64,000 nucleotides of DNA, taken from positions 248,001-312,000 of the forward strand of contig JADKGL010000037.1 of the NCBI GenBank assembly GCA_016722295.1, given 5' to 3'. The translations under genes were made by a program, and so were the position numbers. This document shows, piece after piece, positions 44,949 through 55,459 of this stretch. This DNA comes from Saprospiraceae bacterium (lineage in GTDB: Bacteria > Bacteroidota > Bacteroidia > Chitinophagales > Saprospiraceae). The notes beneath the pieces are model-generated. The model did not search any database. It was not told the origin of the DNA and saw only the letters and a program-made list of their open reading frames with translations. The first letter of the stretch is position 1. Every line of letters starts with the position of its first letter.

Positions 44949-47900
44949 ATGAGGTTGAAAAGTTTAGAAATAAGAGGATTTAAAAGTTTTGCAGATGAGA
45001 CTGTAATTCACTTTAATGAATCTATCACTGGTATTGTTGGACCAAATGGATCTGGCAAATCAAATATTGTAGATGCAATACGATGGGTGTTAGGTGAACA
45101 AAAGGGTAGGGAGTTACGTCTTGCGCAAATGTCTGATGTAATATTTAACGGCACAAAAAGAAGGAAAGCGGCTCCTTTATCTCATGTGACATTGAATTTT
45201 GAAAACCATAAAAATATTCTACAAACAGAATATCAAAATATTGCAATTTCAAGGCTGCTTTATAGGAGTGGGGAGAGTGAATATCGTTTGAATGGTGTGA
45301 CATGTAGATTAAAGGATATTACTTCACTTTTCTTAGATACAGGTATTGGTTCAGATTCATATGCCATTATCGCTTTAGGCATGGTGGAAGACATTCTTTC
45401 CAATAAAGAGAATGCACGCCGCAAAATGTTTGAGCAAGCAGCTGGGGTATCTAAGTATAAAGCACGTAAACGCGAAACACTTAATAAATTAAAAGCCACA
45501 AATGAGGATCTTGCTAGAATAGAAGATTTGCTTTTTGAAATTAATAATAATTTACTTGAACTTGAAAAACAAGCTAAAAGAGCAAAGAAGTTTTTTGAGA
45601 TGAAAGTTAAATATAAAAGTACTGCACTTTTATTGTATCACATATCAGTAATAAGTTTAAAACAGAAAATAGAAGAGGTCAGTAAACAAATTGAAATTGA
45701 AATAGTAAAAATTGGTGATGAAGAAGTAGGACTTACTAAAACTGAGGCAGAGCTTGAAAACTTTAAACTTAATCAACTACATCAAGAAAAAAGTTTAGGA
45801 GAATTCCAGAAAAAAGTTAATGAAGTTTTGGATAAGATTCGTGTGATCGAAAGTGAGATTCAAATTAAAGAGCAAAAAAGAATAATGCTGGATACTCAAT
45901 TGTTTCAACTTGATAAGCAGCTGCAAACTTCTGGATCAAAACAAATTTCATTACAAACTGAGCTAGAAGTAATATCAAAAGAATTAGAGACTTCTGATCT
46001 TGAATTACAACAAATACAAACAACTTTAATTGAGCGTGAGAATGATTTTAATGAAAAGCAAACAGATTTTGATGCATTAAAAAGTGGGGTAGATCAGTAT
46101 TCTCAAAAGCGACAACAACATGAAAGAGAGATTTTTGATATAGAAAAAGAACTTGCAATTTTTCAAAATCAAATTGAGAACTTTGATGCAGAAAATAAAC
46201 GGTCTAGTAATGAGTTAAAAGACAAAAGTCAAGAATATATTTTAGTGCAAACTCATGTGGATGAAGTTGATTCAAATTTGGAAAAAATACAAAAGGAGTT
46301 AACTTTTTTGACCGAGTCTGAAGAGCAAAGACAACAACAATTAAAAGAAATTCAATCTTCGATAGATAGTCAGACGCAAAACTTGTCAATCAAAAACAGA
46401 ACGAGGGATGCAAAGAAAAATGAGTTTGAATTGCTCAAAAGTATGGTTGAGAAAATGGAAGGATTCCCAGAGTCAATCCAGTTTTTAAATCAGAACTGGC
46501 GGAAGGATGTGCCAGTATTGTCAGATCTAATTTACACCGAAGAAAAGTATAGAAATTCAATAGAATTATTTTTAGAGTCATACTTAAATTATTATGTAGT
46601 ACACACTGAAGAAGAAGCAGTTCATGCGATTAGAATGCTTTATTCAAATGGAAAAGGTAAAGCAAATTTCTTTATACTAGATAAGTTTAGTAAAGAAAAA
46701 TTTACATCTATTGATTTAGGATCTTGTATAAAAGCAATCGATGTTATCGAAGCGGATTCTAACTACTTACCATTATTCAATCATTTATTGCGTGATGTTT
46801 ATATTTTGGAATCTGATCGTCATATTGAAGATGTCGTAAAATATTCCGACGAACAAACTGTAATAAGTCTTAGTGGATCGATCCTTAAAAGAAGAAATAT
46901 TATTACTGGTGGATCTGTTGGATTATTTGAAGGAAAAAAATTGGGTAGAAAGAAGAATCTTGAGAAACTAGAGAAAGAAATAAAAGATCTTGACATACAA
47001 ATCATGGATCTAGAACGTATTTTAGCAAATCAAAAAAATGAATTAAAAAAGATTGAATTATTAAATAAAAATGTAGAGATTTCCACTGTTCGTAAAAAAG
47101 AAACTGAGTTAATTACTCAAAAAGCCCAGCTTAACACAAGACAACAGCATTTTGCTGAATTGAAAAACAAGCTTGAAAACCTAATAGAGAAGAATGAAAA
47201 TCGAATTAAAGAATTAAGTGCTTTACAAGTTTCAAAGTCTACAGGATTAGTTGAGTTAAAATCTAAATTAGAAGAAGTCATTCATGCAATAACTGCGACT
47301 GATGATGTGTTTGGGCAAGCTAGTGCTGCTTTAGCAGTAGCTTCTAATCAATACAATCTTATTAAACTAGACGCATTAAAAGTTCAAAATAGAAATGAAA
47401 ATTTAAAAAGAGATAATTCATTTAAGGCAAATCAATTGACAGAGTTGGTATCGCAAATTCAGAATGACAGTCAGAAGATTGAGGAATTTTCTAAAGAAAA
47501 TGAAGAGATAAAACTAAATTTAATTGAGCTTAAAGAAAAATTAGAAGAAAAGTATCAATTTAGAAAGGGAATGGAGTCAGACCTATCCACTTTGGAAACA
47601 CAATATTTTGATGCAAGAAATATTATTTCTAGTTACGAAACAAGAATTAGAACACATCAAAAAGCAATTTTAGAGCTTCAATCTACTATTAATACACTGA
47701 AGGATCAAAAGTCGGAATTTAAGTATAAGATTCAGTCTTCTTATGAAAAAGCAGAATTTGAATTTCAGACATCTTTAGATGGTTTTGAGCCTGACGAAGA
47801 GACTGTTGATATGAATGAAGAACAACTTAGAGAAAGAGCAAATTATTATAAAGTGCGTTTAGATAATTATGGCGAGATAAATCCATTAGCGCTGGAAGCG

Positions 47901-48503
47901 TATGAGGAAATGAAGCAGCGTCATGATAAAATACTAGAACAGCGTACGGATATTTTAAGTGCTCAAGATAGCTTACTCTTGACGATAAAGGAAATAGAAG
48001 AAACAGCTACAGCAGGATTTATGTTGGCATTTAACCAAGTTCGTTCTCATTTCCAAGATGTATTTAGATCCTTATTTACTGTTGATGATGATTGTGATCT
48101 AGTTTTGCTAAATGAAAATGATCCATTGGAATGTGATATTGATATTATCGCAAAGCCAAAAGGGAAAAGACCTAAGTCCATACATCAACTTTCTGGAGGT
48201 GAAAAAACATTAACAGCAATAGCATTACTCTTTTCCTTATACTTATTGAAGCCTGCACCGTTCTGTATTTTTGATGAAGTGGATGCTCCATTAGACGATA
48301 TCAATATCGAAAAATTTAATACAATTATCAGAAAATTTTCAAAAGAGTCGCAGTTTATAATAATTACCCACAATAAGCTGACTATGGCTGAAGTAGATAT
48401 TCTTTATGGTGTGTATATGGAAGAGCAAGGAATTTCAAATGTGACGGCCGTTGATTTTAGAAAATATGAGCATGAGTTAGTGCTTGAAGAAATGGCTGGT
48501 TAG
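44949..48503 (+). CDS. smc: Chromosome segregation protein SMC
   Basis: An 1184-residue condensin ATPase. The N-terminal head has Walker A GPNGSGKS (residues 31-38) and Q-loop region; two long coiled-coil arms flank the hinge (about residues 500-670, including SGSILKRRNIITGGSVG); the C-terminal head has the signature LSGGEKT (about residue 1081) and Walker B FCIFDEVDAPLDD. Length is standard. It acts on the nucleoid with ScpA/ScpB, which are not encoded here. It is preceded by a 258 bp gap with a -7 box close to the start, and the convergent ribE gene follows. Confidence 0.96.
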   Translation: MRLKSLEIRGFKSFADETVIHFNESITGIVGPNGSGKSNIVDAIRWVLGEQKGRELRLAQMSDVIFNGTKRRKAAPLSHVTLNFENHKNILQTEYQNIAISRLLYRSGESEYRLNGVTCRLKDITSLFLDTGIGSDSYAIIALGMVEDILSNKENARRKMFEQAAGVSKYKARKRETLNKLKATNEDLARIEDLLFEINNNLLELEKQAKRAKKFFEMKVKYKSTALLLYHISVISLKQKIEEVSKQIEIEIVKIGDEEVGLTKTEAELENFKLNQLHQEKSLGEFQKKVNEVLDKIRVIESEIQIKEQKRIMLDTQLFQLDKQLQTSGSKQISLQTELEVISKELETSDLELQQIQTTLIERENDFNEKQTDFDALKSGVDQYSQKRQQHEREIFDIEKELAIFQNQIENFDAENKRSSNELKDKSQEYILVQTHVDEVDSNLEKIQKELTFLTESEEQRQQQLKEIQSSIDSQTQNLSIKNRTRDAKKNEFELLKSMVEKMEGFPESIQFLNQNWRKDVPVLSDLIYTEEKYRNSIELFLESYLNYYVVHTEEEAVHAIRMLYSNGKGKANFFILDKFSKEKFTSIDLGSCIKAIDVIEADSNYLPLFNHLLRDVYILESDRHIEDVVKYSDEQTVISLSGSILKRRNIITGGSVGLFEGKKLGRKKNLEKLEKEIKDLDIQIMDLERILANQKNELKKIELLNKNVEISTVRKKETELITQKAQLNTRQQHFAELKNKLENLIEKNENRIKELSALQVSKSTGLVELKSKLEEVIHAITATDDVFGQASAALAVASNQYNLIKLDALKVQNRNENLKRDNSFKANQLTELVSQIQNDSQKIEEFSKENEEIKLNLIELKEKLEEKYQFRKGMESDLSTLETQYFDARNIISSYETRIRTHQKAILELQSTINTLKDQKSEFKYKIQSSYEKAEFEFQTSLDGFEPDEETVDMNEEQLRERANYYKVRLDNYGEINPLALEAYEEMKQRHDKILEQRTDILSAQDSLLLTIKEIEETATAGFMLAFNQVRSHFQDVFRSLFTVDDDCDLVLLNENDPLECDIDIIAKPKGKRPKSIHQLSGGEKTLTAIALLFSLYLLKPAPFCIFDEVDAPLDDINIEKFNTIIRKFSKESQFIIITHNKLTMAEVDILYGVYMEEQGISNVTAVDFRKYEHELVLEEMAG

Positions 48504-48512
48504 AGTAATGTG

Positions 48513-48534
48513 TAGTAGCTAAATGATGCTACTA
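48513..48534. terminator. Weak bidirectional terminator candidate between smc and ribE
   Basis: TAGTAGC and GCTACTA form a perfect 7 bp stem with an 8 nt loop in the short convergent gap between the two stop codons. It has no clear T-tract on either side and overlaps the ribE stop by 3 bp. Confidence 0.3.
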
Positions 48535-49146
48535 GCTTAAAGCAGTATTGTTTGACTTTTCTTTTAATTCGAGAAAATTAAGAATATACTTTCCTAGTAG
48601 ATCAAATTCCAAATTAACTGACGCTCCAAGTTTTAATTGATTGAAAGTTGTATTCTCAAAAGTATATGGGATAATTGATACTTGGAATTTGTTTGTGAAT
48701 ACATTAGCTATTGTTAAACTAACGCCATTAATCGTTATAGAACCTCGTGGAATAAAATGTAGCTTATACTCAGTAGGTATTTCAAAAATAAAATCTCTTT
48801 GATTATTAGAATTATTCATTTGTAATAAAGTAGTGATACAATCTACATGTCCTTGCACAAAATGCCCATCAAACCTACCTCCAAGTAGCATAGCGCGTTC
48901 CAAATTTACAGTGTCATGTAATCTTAAATTTGATAAATTCGTTTTTGAAATTGTCTCGGGAATTACAACGCAATCATAAGTATCATTAGCGATATCCACT
49001 ACAGTTAAACATACGCCATTGAGTGCTACACTTTGATCTATTTTAAGTTCTTTTATAAACTTACATTGTATTGTTAAGCGAATATTTTCATTTTCTTTCC
49101 TTATACTTGCAATAATTCCTTGACTTTCTATAATTCCTGTAAACAT
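48532..49146 (-). CDS. ribE: Riboflavin synthase, alpha chain
   Basis: A 204-residue trimeric enzyme that dismutates two molecules of 6,7-dimethyl-8-ribityllumazine to riboflavin. The start MFTGIIESQG is diagnostic; two lumazine-binding barrels are seen (VALNGVCLTV in the first and SITINGVSLTIANV in the second). ATG start. It is the last gene of a minus-strand run and starts 3 nt after the CHU_C protein gene; no FMN riboswitch precedes it, so it is likely expressed from the operon. Confidence 0.95.
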   Translation of the reverse strand: MFTGIIESQGIIASIRKENENIRLTIQCKFIKELKIDQSVALNGVCLTVVDIANDTYDCVVIPETISKTNLSNLRLHDTVNLERAMLLGGRFDGHFVQGHVDCITTLLQMNNSNNQRDFIFEIPTEYKLHFIPRGSITINGVSLTIANVFTNKFQVSIIPYTFENTTFNQLKLGASVNLEFDLLGKYILNFLELKEKSNNTALS

Positions 49147-49149
49147 ATA

Positions 49150-51840
49150 TTACTTTGTTGAACCAAGTATTTCAATAAATCCTTTTAGTGTTTCTCCATT
49201 CATAAAACTCGAAACAGGAACTATTTTGCAAGAATAATAATAAACTGCATTTTCCAATTTATTACCTTGCATATCGTAGCCATTCCAATTTATCTGTGGA
49301 TCTTTTGTTTCAAAAACTAAAGAACCCCATCGATTAAATACTTTTAAATCAATTTCTTTTATATATTGGTTTTTCCTTGGTTTAAATAAATCATTTCGAT
49401 TATCTGAATTTGGAGTAAACGTATTTGGAAGTTCATATTGTGGACACGTTATTGGATAAACAAGTTGGATTTTATTGCAAAGTTGATTTTGATTATCAAT
49501 AAGCTTTATAAAAAAAGCAGAATAACTTTGAGGGTTAATTTGGATTGTTGAAGTAAGTTGAATTAGTTCCTCTATAGTTGTGAGTAAAATTGTATCATTA
49601 TTTTGAGTTAATCCATAAAGATAAATGTACTGAATATCGCCAAGTTTACACTGAGAATCCGTGAGAGAAAATTTAAAGTCGACTGAGATTGAAGTATCCA
49701 TTTCATTTGTATTGCATAAATTAGGCTGGAGCAATGAGAGGCAACAAGCAGCGACAGTATCGATTATTGTAATACATGAAATTTGAGAATTGTTTAGTAG
49801 TAATTCATTGTCTAATATACTATTATACGAACCTTCAGATTGGACATAATAACATAATTTTTCATTAAATTTGGGATTGAAATCAACTATTGATTTAGTA
49901 AAACTTTGATTAATAGAATCAAAATTTCCATTGGAATTTTGTTTATAGATAGTATAACTAGAATTAATCCAAGGAACAGTTTCATTCCAATTCAGAATAA
50001 CATTACTATTAGATTGTAACGCAGTTAGAAAAATTGAACTGCCTGTTCTAGATGTCAATGTCGAATTGGAGGCACTTTGTAATTCGATAGAATAATTATA
50101 TTGTAATTCAAGAGTATTGACTGCCGTGTCTATGTATATAGAATCCCATGGTGTGAGGAATGATGAGTAACTATTAGTGTATATAGCTTTTTTTGTGTTG
50201 TTATCCAATCTATAAACAGTAAGAGTATAGGGTGGAGGATTTAATGCAAGATCAAAAGTAGTAAGATTAGGTTTCGCCCATTTTAATTTAATTTTTCCAT
50301 ATTGAAGATCAGTACTTACTACATCAATATTTTTTAGCAATGGACGATCATTTTTATCATCAATACATTGTTCATCTGAAGCGATTGAACCAACAAAATT
50401 ATAAGGAAATCCTGAATTAGTCGTTTTAGCAAATTCAGCTTGAACGCGATAACAATTACTTTGTAAGATTTCTTTATCTAAAAAATAATATTGGCTATCT
50501 TGTTTTGCTAAAGTCAAATAGTATATTTTTTTATAAATACTTGCAGGTAGTGTTGTATTGCAAGTGTCGATCACAAAAGGAGTAGGCTGTACTCTTTTCC
50601 AAATCGAAAAACCTTTAAACAAGTTTGTGCTTTGACAAGTATAAGGATTTTTCCACAACAATAAATTTCCTGAATCCTTTCGAAAAACTTGAAAATCATT
50701 TGGTGCTGGACCAACGACCTTAATTCGTATTACCTTTAAGGTACTTAAGCCTATCGAATCTAGAAAGTCATCAGTTGCTTTTATAGTCACTTCATAGGGA
50801 TTTGGCGAAATCAAATCACAAGTAGTTTGCCAACTAAGAATACCTTGTTGTTCAGTTGAAAAATAAATTGAAGGAAAACTATGACTCGCTTGGGGCAAAA
50901 CATTGAATGCAGATCCATTAAATTCAACTTTGTATTTGCTACCAGGTCCTGAACTATTTGGATCAAATACTTTTATAGGTATTTGAATGATGCTACCAGC
51001 GACAACACATGTATCTTGAATACTTTCTATAATGGGTGCAAGATTATTTTTACAATCTGGCAAAACAAGTATTTGCATATCTCGAATAGTACTTGAAATT
51101 AATCTTCCATTTCGAAATTCTTTAATTACAAAACAAATATTGTATTCACCTTCTTTTTGTGGACTCTCCCAAACAATAGTGCCTGTGGTAGGATTTAAAG
51201 TGATTTGGTTGTTTATTCCTGGATTTACTAATGAAGGTAAAATATAGTTTGGCACTGGTGTTCCTTTATCTAGTAAAGGTGAAATGAATTCATAACTTAT
51301 GCTATCACCATCAATATCGTAGGCTCCAGGATTATGTACAAATCGTTGTTTAATACAAGCAAAATCTATTGGCGCTTGAAGTAGCTGAACTGTATTATTC
51401 CTTCCTTGGAAATTTGTGTTAAGTAAACTGATCGTTGTTTCAATATAGAATGGGATATTTACAGAATTAGGGTAATCTATGTTTAATATATTTTCAATTC
51501 GATTTGGATCTAAAAATCCAATTGTAAATGTTCCTCTACCCGGATAAATATGTTCGGCTACATAAATGTTTTTTTTAACATTATTTCCTATCGTATTGCC
51601 AGAACCATTAATTCTTTTTACTTTTGACATAGTACCATCACCCCAATCAATAGATATACTATCGCGATCTGCTGCTTGGCTTGATTCTTTCGTGTAAGTG
51701 TTAATCGTGGCGCGAATAGTATATTCATCTATTTGGACTACTGTGATTTCTCCTGCTCTATTATGTGTAGCATTGCTTTCACTTGCCAATAAAACTAGTG
51801 AACAGGTTAAGATAAAATGATATTTTAGTAAATTACTCAT
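49150..51840 (-). CDS. T9SS substrate with CHU_C sorting domain, FN3-like repeats
   Basis: An 896-residue secreted protein. After a signal peptide (LVLLASESNA), the opening ATHNRAGEITVVQID is typical of gliding-motility-associated large surface proteins. The middle contains beta-sandwich and fibronectin-like modules. The C-terminal CHU_C domain has NTFTPNSDNRNDLFKP, VFNRWGSLVFET and INWNGYD, which should send it through type IX secretion. Its start overlaps rfbD by 8 nt, so it lies in the same transcript as the rhamnose genes. A cell-surface adhesion role is plausible. Confidence 0.88.
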   Translation of the reverse strand: MSNLLKYHFILTCSLVLLASESNATHNRAGEITVVQIDEYTIRATINTYTKESSQAADRDSISIDWGDGTMSKVKRINGSGNTIGNNVKKNIYVAEHIYPGRGTFTIGFLDPNRIENILNIDYPNSVNIPFYIETTISLLNTNFQGRNNTVQLLQAPIDFACIKQRFVHNPGAYDIDGDSISYEFISPLLDKGTPVPNYILPSLVNPGINNQITLNPTTGTIVWESPQKEGEYNICFVIKEFRNGRLISSTIRDMQILVLPDCKNNLAPIIESIQDTCVVAGSIIQIPIKVFDPNSSGPGSKYKVEFNGSAFNVLPQASHSFPSIYFSTEQQGILSWQTTCDLISPNPYEVTIKATDDFLDSIGLSTLKVIRIKVVGPAPNDFQVFRKDSGNLLLWKNPYTCQSTNLFKGFSIWKRVQPTPFVIDTCNTTLPASIYKKIYYLTLAKQDSQYYFLDKEILQSNCYRVQAEFAKTTNSGFPYNFVGSIASDEQCIDDKNDRPLLKNIDVVSTDLQYGKIKLKWAKPNLTTFDLALNPPPYTLTVYRLDNNTKKAIYTNSYSSFLTPWDSIYIDTAVNTLELQYNYSIELQSASNSTLTSRTGSSIFLTALQSNSNVILNWNETVPWINSSYTIYKQNSNGNFDSINQSFTKSIVDFNPKFNEKLCYYVQSEGSYNSILDNELLLNNSQISCITIIDTVAACCLSLLQPNLCNTNEMDTSISVDFKFSLTDSQCKLGDIQYIYLYGLTQNNDTILLTTIEELIQLTSTIQINPQSYSAFFIKLIDNQNQLCNKIQLVYPITCPQYELPNTFTPNSDNRNDLFKPRKNQYIKEIDLKVFNRWGSLVFETKDPQINWNGYDMQGNKLENAVYYYSCKIVPVSSFMNGETLKGFIEILGSTK

Positions 51841-52708
51841 TCAGTAGTGCTAAACATTTTTTTAATTCAACTTCCCAATCATCAATTGTGTATTCAAACG
51901 TTTTTTTTACTTTTTCAGTATTTAAAACACTAAACAAAGGACGATTGGCTTTTGCATTAAAAGCAGCGGTCGATATTGCATTCACTCGAATATCTCGATT
52001 AGTTAACTCAAATATTTTTTTTGCAAAGGCATTCCAATTGGTTGGATTCGCATCTGAATAATGATAAATTCCTGTTTTCGAATATAATTCTTCTAAAGAA
52101 AAATGAGTAAGCAAATATGTAAGAAATCTAGCTATAGATGCAGCATGTGTTGGGCAACCAAGTTGATCATTAACCACTGATAGTTCAGTTTTTGTTTCAG
52201 CAAGCTTGAGCATTGTTTTTACAAAATTAGATCCAAATTGAGAATACACCCAAGAAGTTCTAATAATCAAATATTTCGCTTTGGATGCTATTATATAATC
52301 TTCTCCTTTCGACTTGCTCTTTGCATAAATACCTTGAGGATTTTTAGGACTATCTTCCTTCAATGCTTCTGCAGAATTTCCATGAAACACATAATCAGTT
52401 GAAATATGAATTAATAATGTGTTTGTATTCGCACAAATTTGTGCAAGAGAATTTACAGCGTTTGAATTTATTGCATAGGCAAGTTCAACTTGACTTTCTG
52501 CTAAATCAACAGCTGTGTAGGCAGCGCAATTAATTAGTACTTTTGGTTTGTATAATGAAAAAAGTTCATGAGACCTGTTGTCATCAGTAATATTCCAAAG
52601 TTTACTATCAAAAAATAGTAAGTTATAGTTAGGTATTAAGGACTGGAGAAGCTGTAATTCTCTTCCTAGTTGACCATTTGAACCTGTGACTAAGATATTC
52701 TCTTTCAT
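51833..52708 (-). CDS. rfbD: dTDP-4-dehydrorhamnose reductase
   Basis: A 291-residue SDR-fold enzyme, the last step to dTDP-L-rhamnose. Rossmann motif GSNGQLGREL, STDYVFHG, the YxxxK motif in YAKSKSKGE and RTSWVYSQFG identify it. I chose the ATG at 52708 because it places the Rossmann strand right after the start; an ATG at 52735 would overlap rfbC and add nine poor residues. The upstream rfbC gene ends 7 nt before this start. The other two rhamnose genes (rfbA, rfbB) are not in the window. Confidence 0.94.
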   Translation of the reverse strand: MKENILVTGSNGQLGRELQLLQSLIPNYNLLFFDSKLWNITDDNRSHELFSLYKPKVLINCAAYTAVDLAESQVELAYAINSNAVNSLAQICANTNTLLIHISTDYVFHGNSAEALKEDSPKNPQGIYAKSKSKGEDYIIASKAKYLIIRTSWVYSQFGSNFVKTMLKLAETKTELSVVNDQLGCPTHAASIARFLTYLLTHFSLEELYSKTGIYHYSDANPTNWNAFAKKIFELTNRDIRVNAISTAAFNAKANRPLFSVLNTEKVKKTFEYTIDDWEVELKKCLALLNE

Positions 52709-52715
52709 TGAACTA

Positions 52716-53258
52716 TTACATTTTATGTAATCCAAAATGTGGCCAAAGTTTATCTTTCTCAGACATTATAGCTTTATCAATAGGTACCTCCCAATCAATA
52801 TTTAGTTGGGGATCCAGTAAGTAAATTCCTCCTTCATTTTCCTTAGAATAAAATTCATCACATTTGTATGAGAAAATTGAAGTGTCGGATAATACTGAAT
52901 AGCCATGAGCGAATCCCTTTGGAATTAATAGTTGTAGTTTATTGGTTTCAGTTAACTCAATAGAAAATATTTTACCATATGTGCTGCTATGTGGTCTAAT
53001 GTCAACTACAACATCTTTGACAGATCCTTGAATGACTCGTACTAATTTTGATTGCGCTTTCTCATTTGTTTGATAATGCAGTCCTCTTATAACTCCAAAG
53101 ACTGATTTTGCTTCATTGTCTTGGACAAAATTATAGTTTAAATGATGTTTAAGGAACTTAGTTAAACTAAATGATTCAAAAAAATAACCTCGTTCATCAG
53201 AGAAAACATCAGGTTCAATCACAAATAAATCTTGTATTCCTGTTTCAATTAATTTCAT
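52716..53258 (-). CDS. rfbC: dTDP-4-dehydrorhamnose 3,5-epimerase
   Basis: A 180-residue cupin-fold enzyme that epimerises C3 and C5 of dTDP-4-keto-6-deoxyglucose. The N-terminal ESFSLTKFLKH, the catalytic histidine in GVIRGLHYQ and the block PKGFAHGYSVLSD with SYKCDEFYS are typical. It is co-transcribed with rfbD, immediately after der (1 nt gap), so surface-polysaccharide synthesis is encoded in a GTPase operon. Confidence 0.95.
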   Translation of the reverse strand: MKLIETGIQDLFVIEPDVFSDERGYFFESFSLTKFLKHHLNYNFVQDNEAKSVFGVIRGLHYQTNEKAQSKLVRVIQGSVKDVVVDIRPHSSTYGKIFSIELTETNKLQLLIPKGFAHGYSVLSDTSIFSYKCDEFYSKENEGGIYLLDPQLNIDWEVPIDKAIMSEKDKLWPHFGLHKM

Positions 53259-53259
53259 C

Positions 53260-54561
53260 TTACTTTTCTTTAAACAACAATCTCATGGGAACTCCTTTAA
53301 AGTCAAATATTTCTCGCATTTGATTTTCCAAAAATTGCTTGTATGAACCTTTGATTTGTTCAGGATAATTTGAAAAAAATGCAAACACTGGATAAGGTTT
53401 ATCTATTTGTGTAATATATTTAATTTTTATCAAATGATTTCGATAAGAGGGTGGAGGCAGTTTTGCAATTGCTTCCAACATTTTTTCATTTAGAACAGAG
53501 GTTTTGATAATCTGTCTTCGGCTATCATATACATGAAGTCCTAATTCTAAAGCTTGAAATATTCTTTGTTTTTCAATTGCAGAAATGAATAAGATAGGAA
53601 CATCGTTAAAAGGAGCCATTTTTGCTCGAATTTGATCTTCGAATTCTTTTGCAGTATTTGTAGTTTTTTCTTTGAGATCCCATTTGTTAACTAATATTAC
53701 GATTCCTTTATTTCTTTTAACTGCTAAAGAAAATAACTCCATGTCTTGACTTTCTATTCCATCTAAAGCATCTAAAAGAAGAAAACAGACATCTGCTTCT
53801 TCTATAGATTTTATGGCTCGAATGACTGAATAGAATTCTAAGTCTTCGTGTACTTTATTTTTCTTACGAATTCCAGCTGTATCAATAATAATAAAGTCCT
53901 TTCCAAATTTATTGTAGCGTGTATGTGTCGAATCTCGAGTCGTGCCTGCTACATTGGTCACTATATTTCGCTCTTCTCCCAATAATGTATTTACAAAAGA
54001 AGACTTACCTACATTTGGTTGACCAATTACAGCAAATTTAGGTAAGTGATCAATATCCTCGAAATCTTCATCGATTAATAAAGCGATATCATCTAGTAGC
54101 TCACCAGTACCACTACCAGAAATACTAGCTACAGTATACATCTTTTCAAAACCCAATGCCCAAAATTCATTAGCAGCCATAAAGCGATCTCCATTGTCTA
54201 CTTTATTAACAACTAAGAAAACTGGCTTTTTTACTTTTCTTAAATTCCTCGCGATATATTCATCTAGGTCTGTAATTCCTGTTGAAACATCAACAGTTAG
54301 TATAATTGCCGAAGCTTCCTCTAATGCTAATTCTACTTGTTTTTTTATATTTAATTCAAATATGTCAATACTTTTTTCAACAACACCTCCAGTATCTATA
54401 ACTGAGAATTTCTTGCCATTCCACTCGGACTTTCCATAAATACGATCTCTTGTAACACCGCTTACATCATCTACTATTGCCTTGCTTCCTCCAATCAATC
54501 TATTGAATAAAGTGGACTTTCCTACATTTGGTCTCCCCACTATTGCTACTGTAAAACTCAT
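53260..54561 (-). CDS. der: Ribosome biogenesis GTPase Der (EngA)
   Basis: A 433-residue GTPase with two consecutive G domains, needed for 50S maturation. G1 motifs are GRPNVGKST (about residue 8) and GQPNVGKSS (about residue 182); VVNKVD and LVNKWDLK are the G4 motifs; DTGGV and DTAGIRKK are the G3 motifs. The C-terminal KH-like domain follows. Length normal. It starts 1 nt after the era stop. Confidence 0.96.
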   Translation of the reverse strand: MSFTVAIVGRPNVGKSTLFNRLIGGSKAIVDDVSGVTRDRIYGKSEWNGKKFSVIDTGGVVEKSIDIFELNIKKQVELALEEASAIILTVDVSTGITDLDEYIARNLRKVKKPVFLVVNKVDNGDRFMAANEFWALGFEKMYTVASISGSGTGELLDDIALLIDEDFEDIDHLPKFAVIGQPNVGKSSFVNTLLGEERNIVTNVAGTTRDSTHTRYNKFGKDFIIIDTAGIRKKNKVHEDLEFYSVIRAIKSIEEADVCFLLLDALDGIESQDMELFSLAVKRNKGIVILVNKWDLKEKTTNTAKEFEDQIRAKMAPFNDVPILFISAIEKQRIFQALELGLHVYDSRRQIIKTSVLNEKMLEAIAKLPPPSYRNHLIKIKYITQIDKPYPVFAFFSNYPEQIKGSYKQFLENQMREIFDFKGVPMRLLFKEK

Positions 54562-54562
54562 T

Positions 54563-55459
54563 TTAATTTTTTATTCCTAATTTATTTAATATAGCGTCAT
54601 TATCTCGCCAATTTTTTTCAAACTTAACAGTTAGGGATAAAAACACTTTCTGTCCTAAATAGTTCTCGATGGACAACCGACTCTTTATTCCTAATTCTTT
54701 TATTTTTTCACCATTTTTCCCTATGATGATAGCTTTTTGGCTTTCTTTATTGACAATAATGTATGCATCAATCTTTACTAAATCTAATTGATCGTCGACA
54801 CCAATACAGGAATTTAGTTTCACAAATGTACTATACGGAATTTCATCTTCGAAAAGAATGAATATTTGCTCTCGAATAAGTTCTGAGATAAAAAAACGAA
54901 TCGGTTTATCACTCATGTAATCTACAGGATAGAATGCAGGGTGAACTGGAATAAATATTTTGATTAACTCCAAAAGCTCATTTACATTTTGTCCAGACTT
55001 TGCAGAAACATTTATGACATGGTCAAACTCCATTAACATTTCAAAACTTGATCGACATGCTTGAATTTGTTTCTCTGTTGCAATATCAACCTTATTGAGA
55101 GCAAGAATTTTAGGAATTTTAGAATGTCTAACTTTTGCTAAAACTGCTTCTGATAAGTATTTATCGCTTGTCGAATCATGTACAAATAAAAATAAGTCTG
55201 CATCTTCGTACTGGGATTCGATTTGGGCATTCATATAGTGATGCAACTTGTAATACGCATTTTCAATATATCCAGGACTATCAGAAAAAATAATTTGATA
55301 TCCATCGATATTATGTATTGCAAAAACCCTTTCTCTCGTAGTCTGTGGTTTATGTGTAACAATAGAAGTAGCAACTCCTGTTATTGAATTCACCAAACTT
55401 GACTTACCTGCATTCGGCATTCCAATTACATTTACAAAACCGCATTTAAAATCTACCAT
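54563..55459 (-). CDS. era: GTPase Era
   Basis: A 298-residue GTPase that binds 16S rRNA and aids 30S assembly. G1 is GMPNAGKSS, G2 THKPQTTRER, G3 DSPGY, G4 NKVD; the C-terminal KH domain has IIGKNGEKIKELG. The ATG overlaps the stop of the upstream conserved hypothetical gene by one base (TAATG), so translation is coupled. Confidence 0.96.
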   Translation of the reverse strand: MVDFKCGFVNVIGMPNAGKSSLVNSITGVATSIVTHKPQTTRERVFAIHNIDGYQIIFSDSPGYIENAYYKLHHYMNAQIESQYEDADLFLFVHDSTSDKYLSEAVLAKVRHSKIPKILALNKVDIATEKQIQACRSSFEMLMEFDHVINVSAKSGQNVNELLELIKIFIPVHPAFYPVDYMSDKPIRFFISELIREQIFILFEDEIPYSTFVKLNSCIGVDDQLDLVKIDAYIIVNKESQKAIIIGKNGEKIKELGIKSRLSIENYLGQKVFLSLTVKFEKNWRDNDAILNKLGIKN

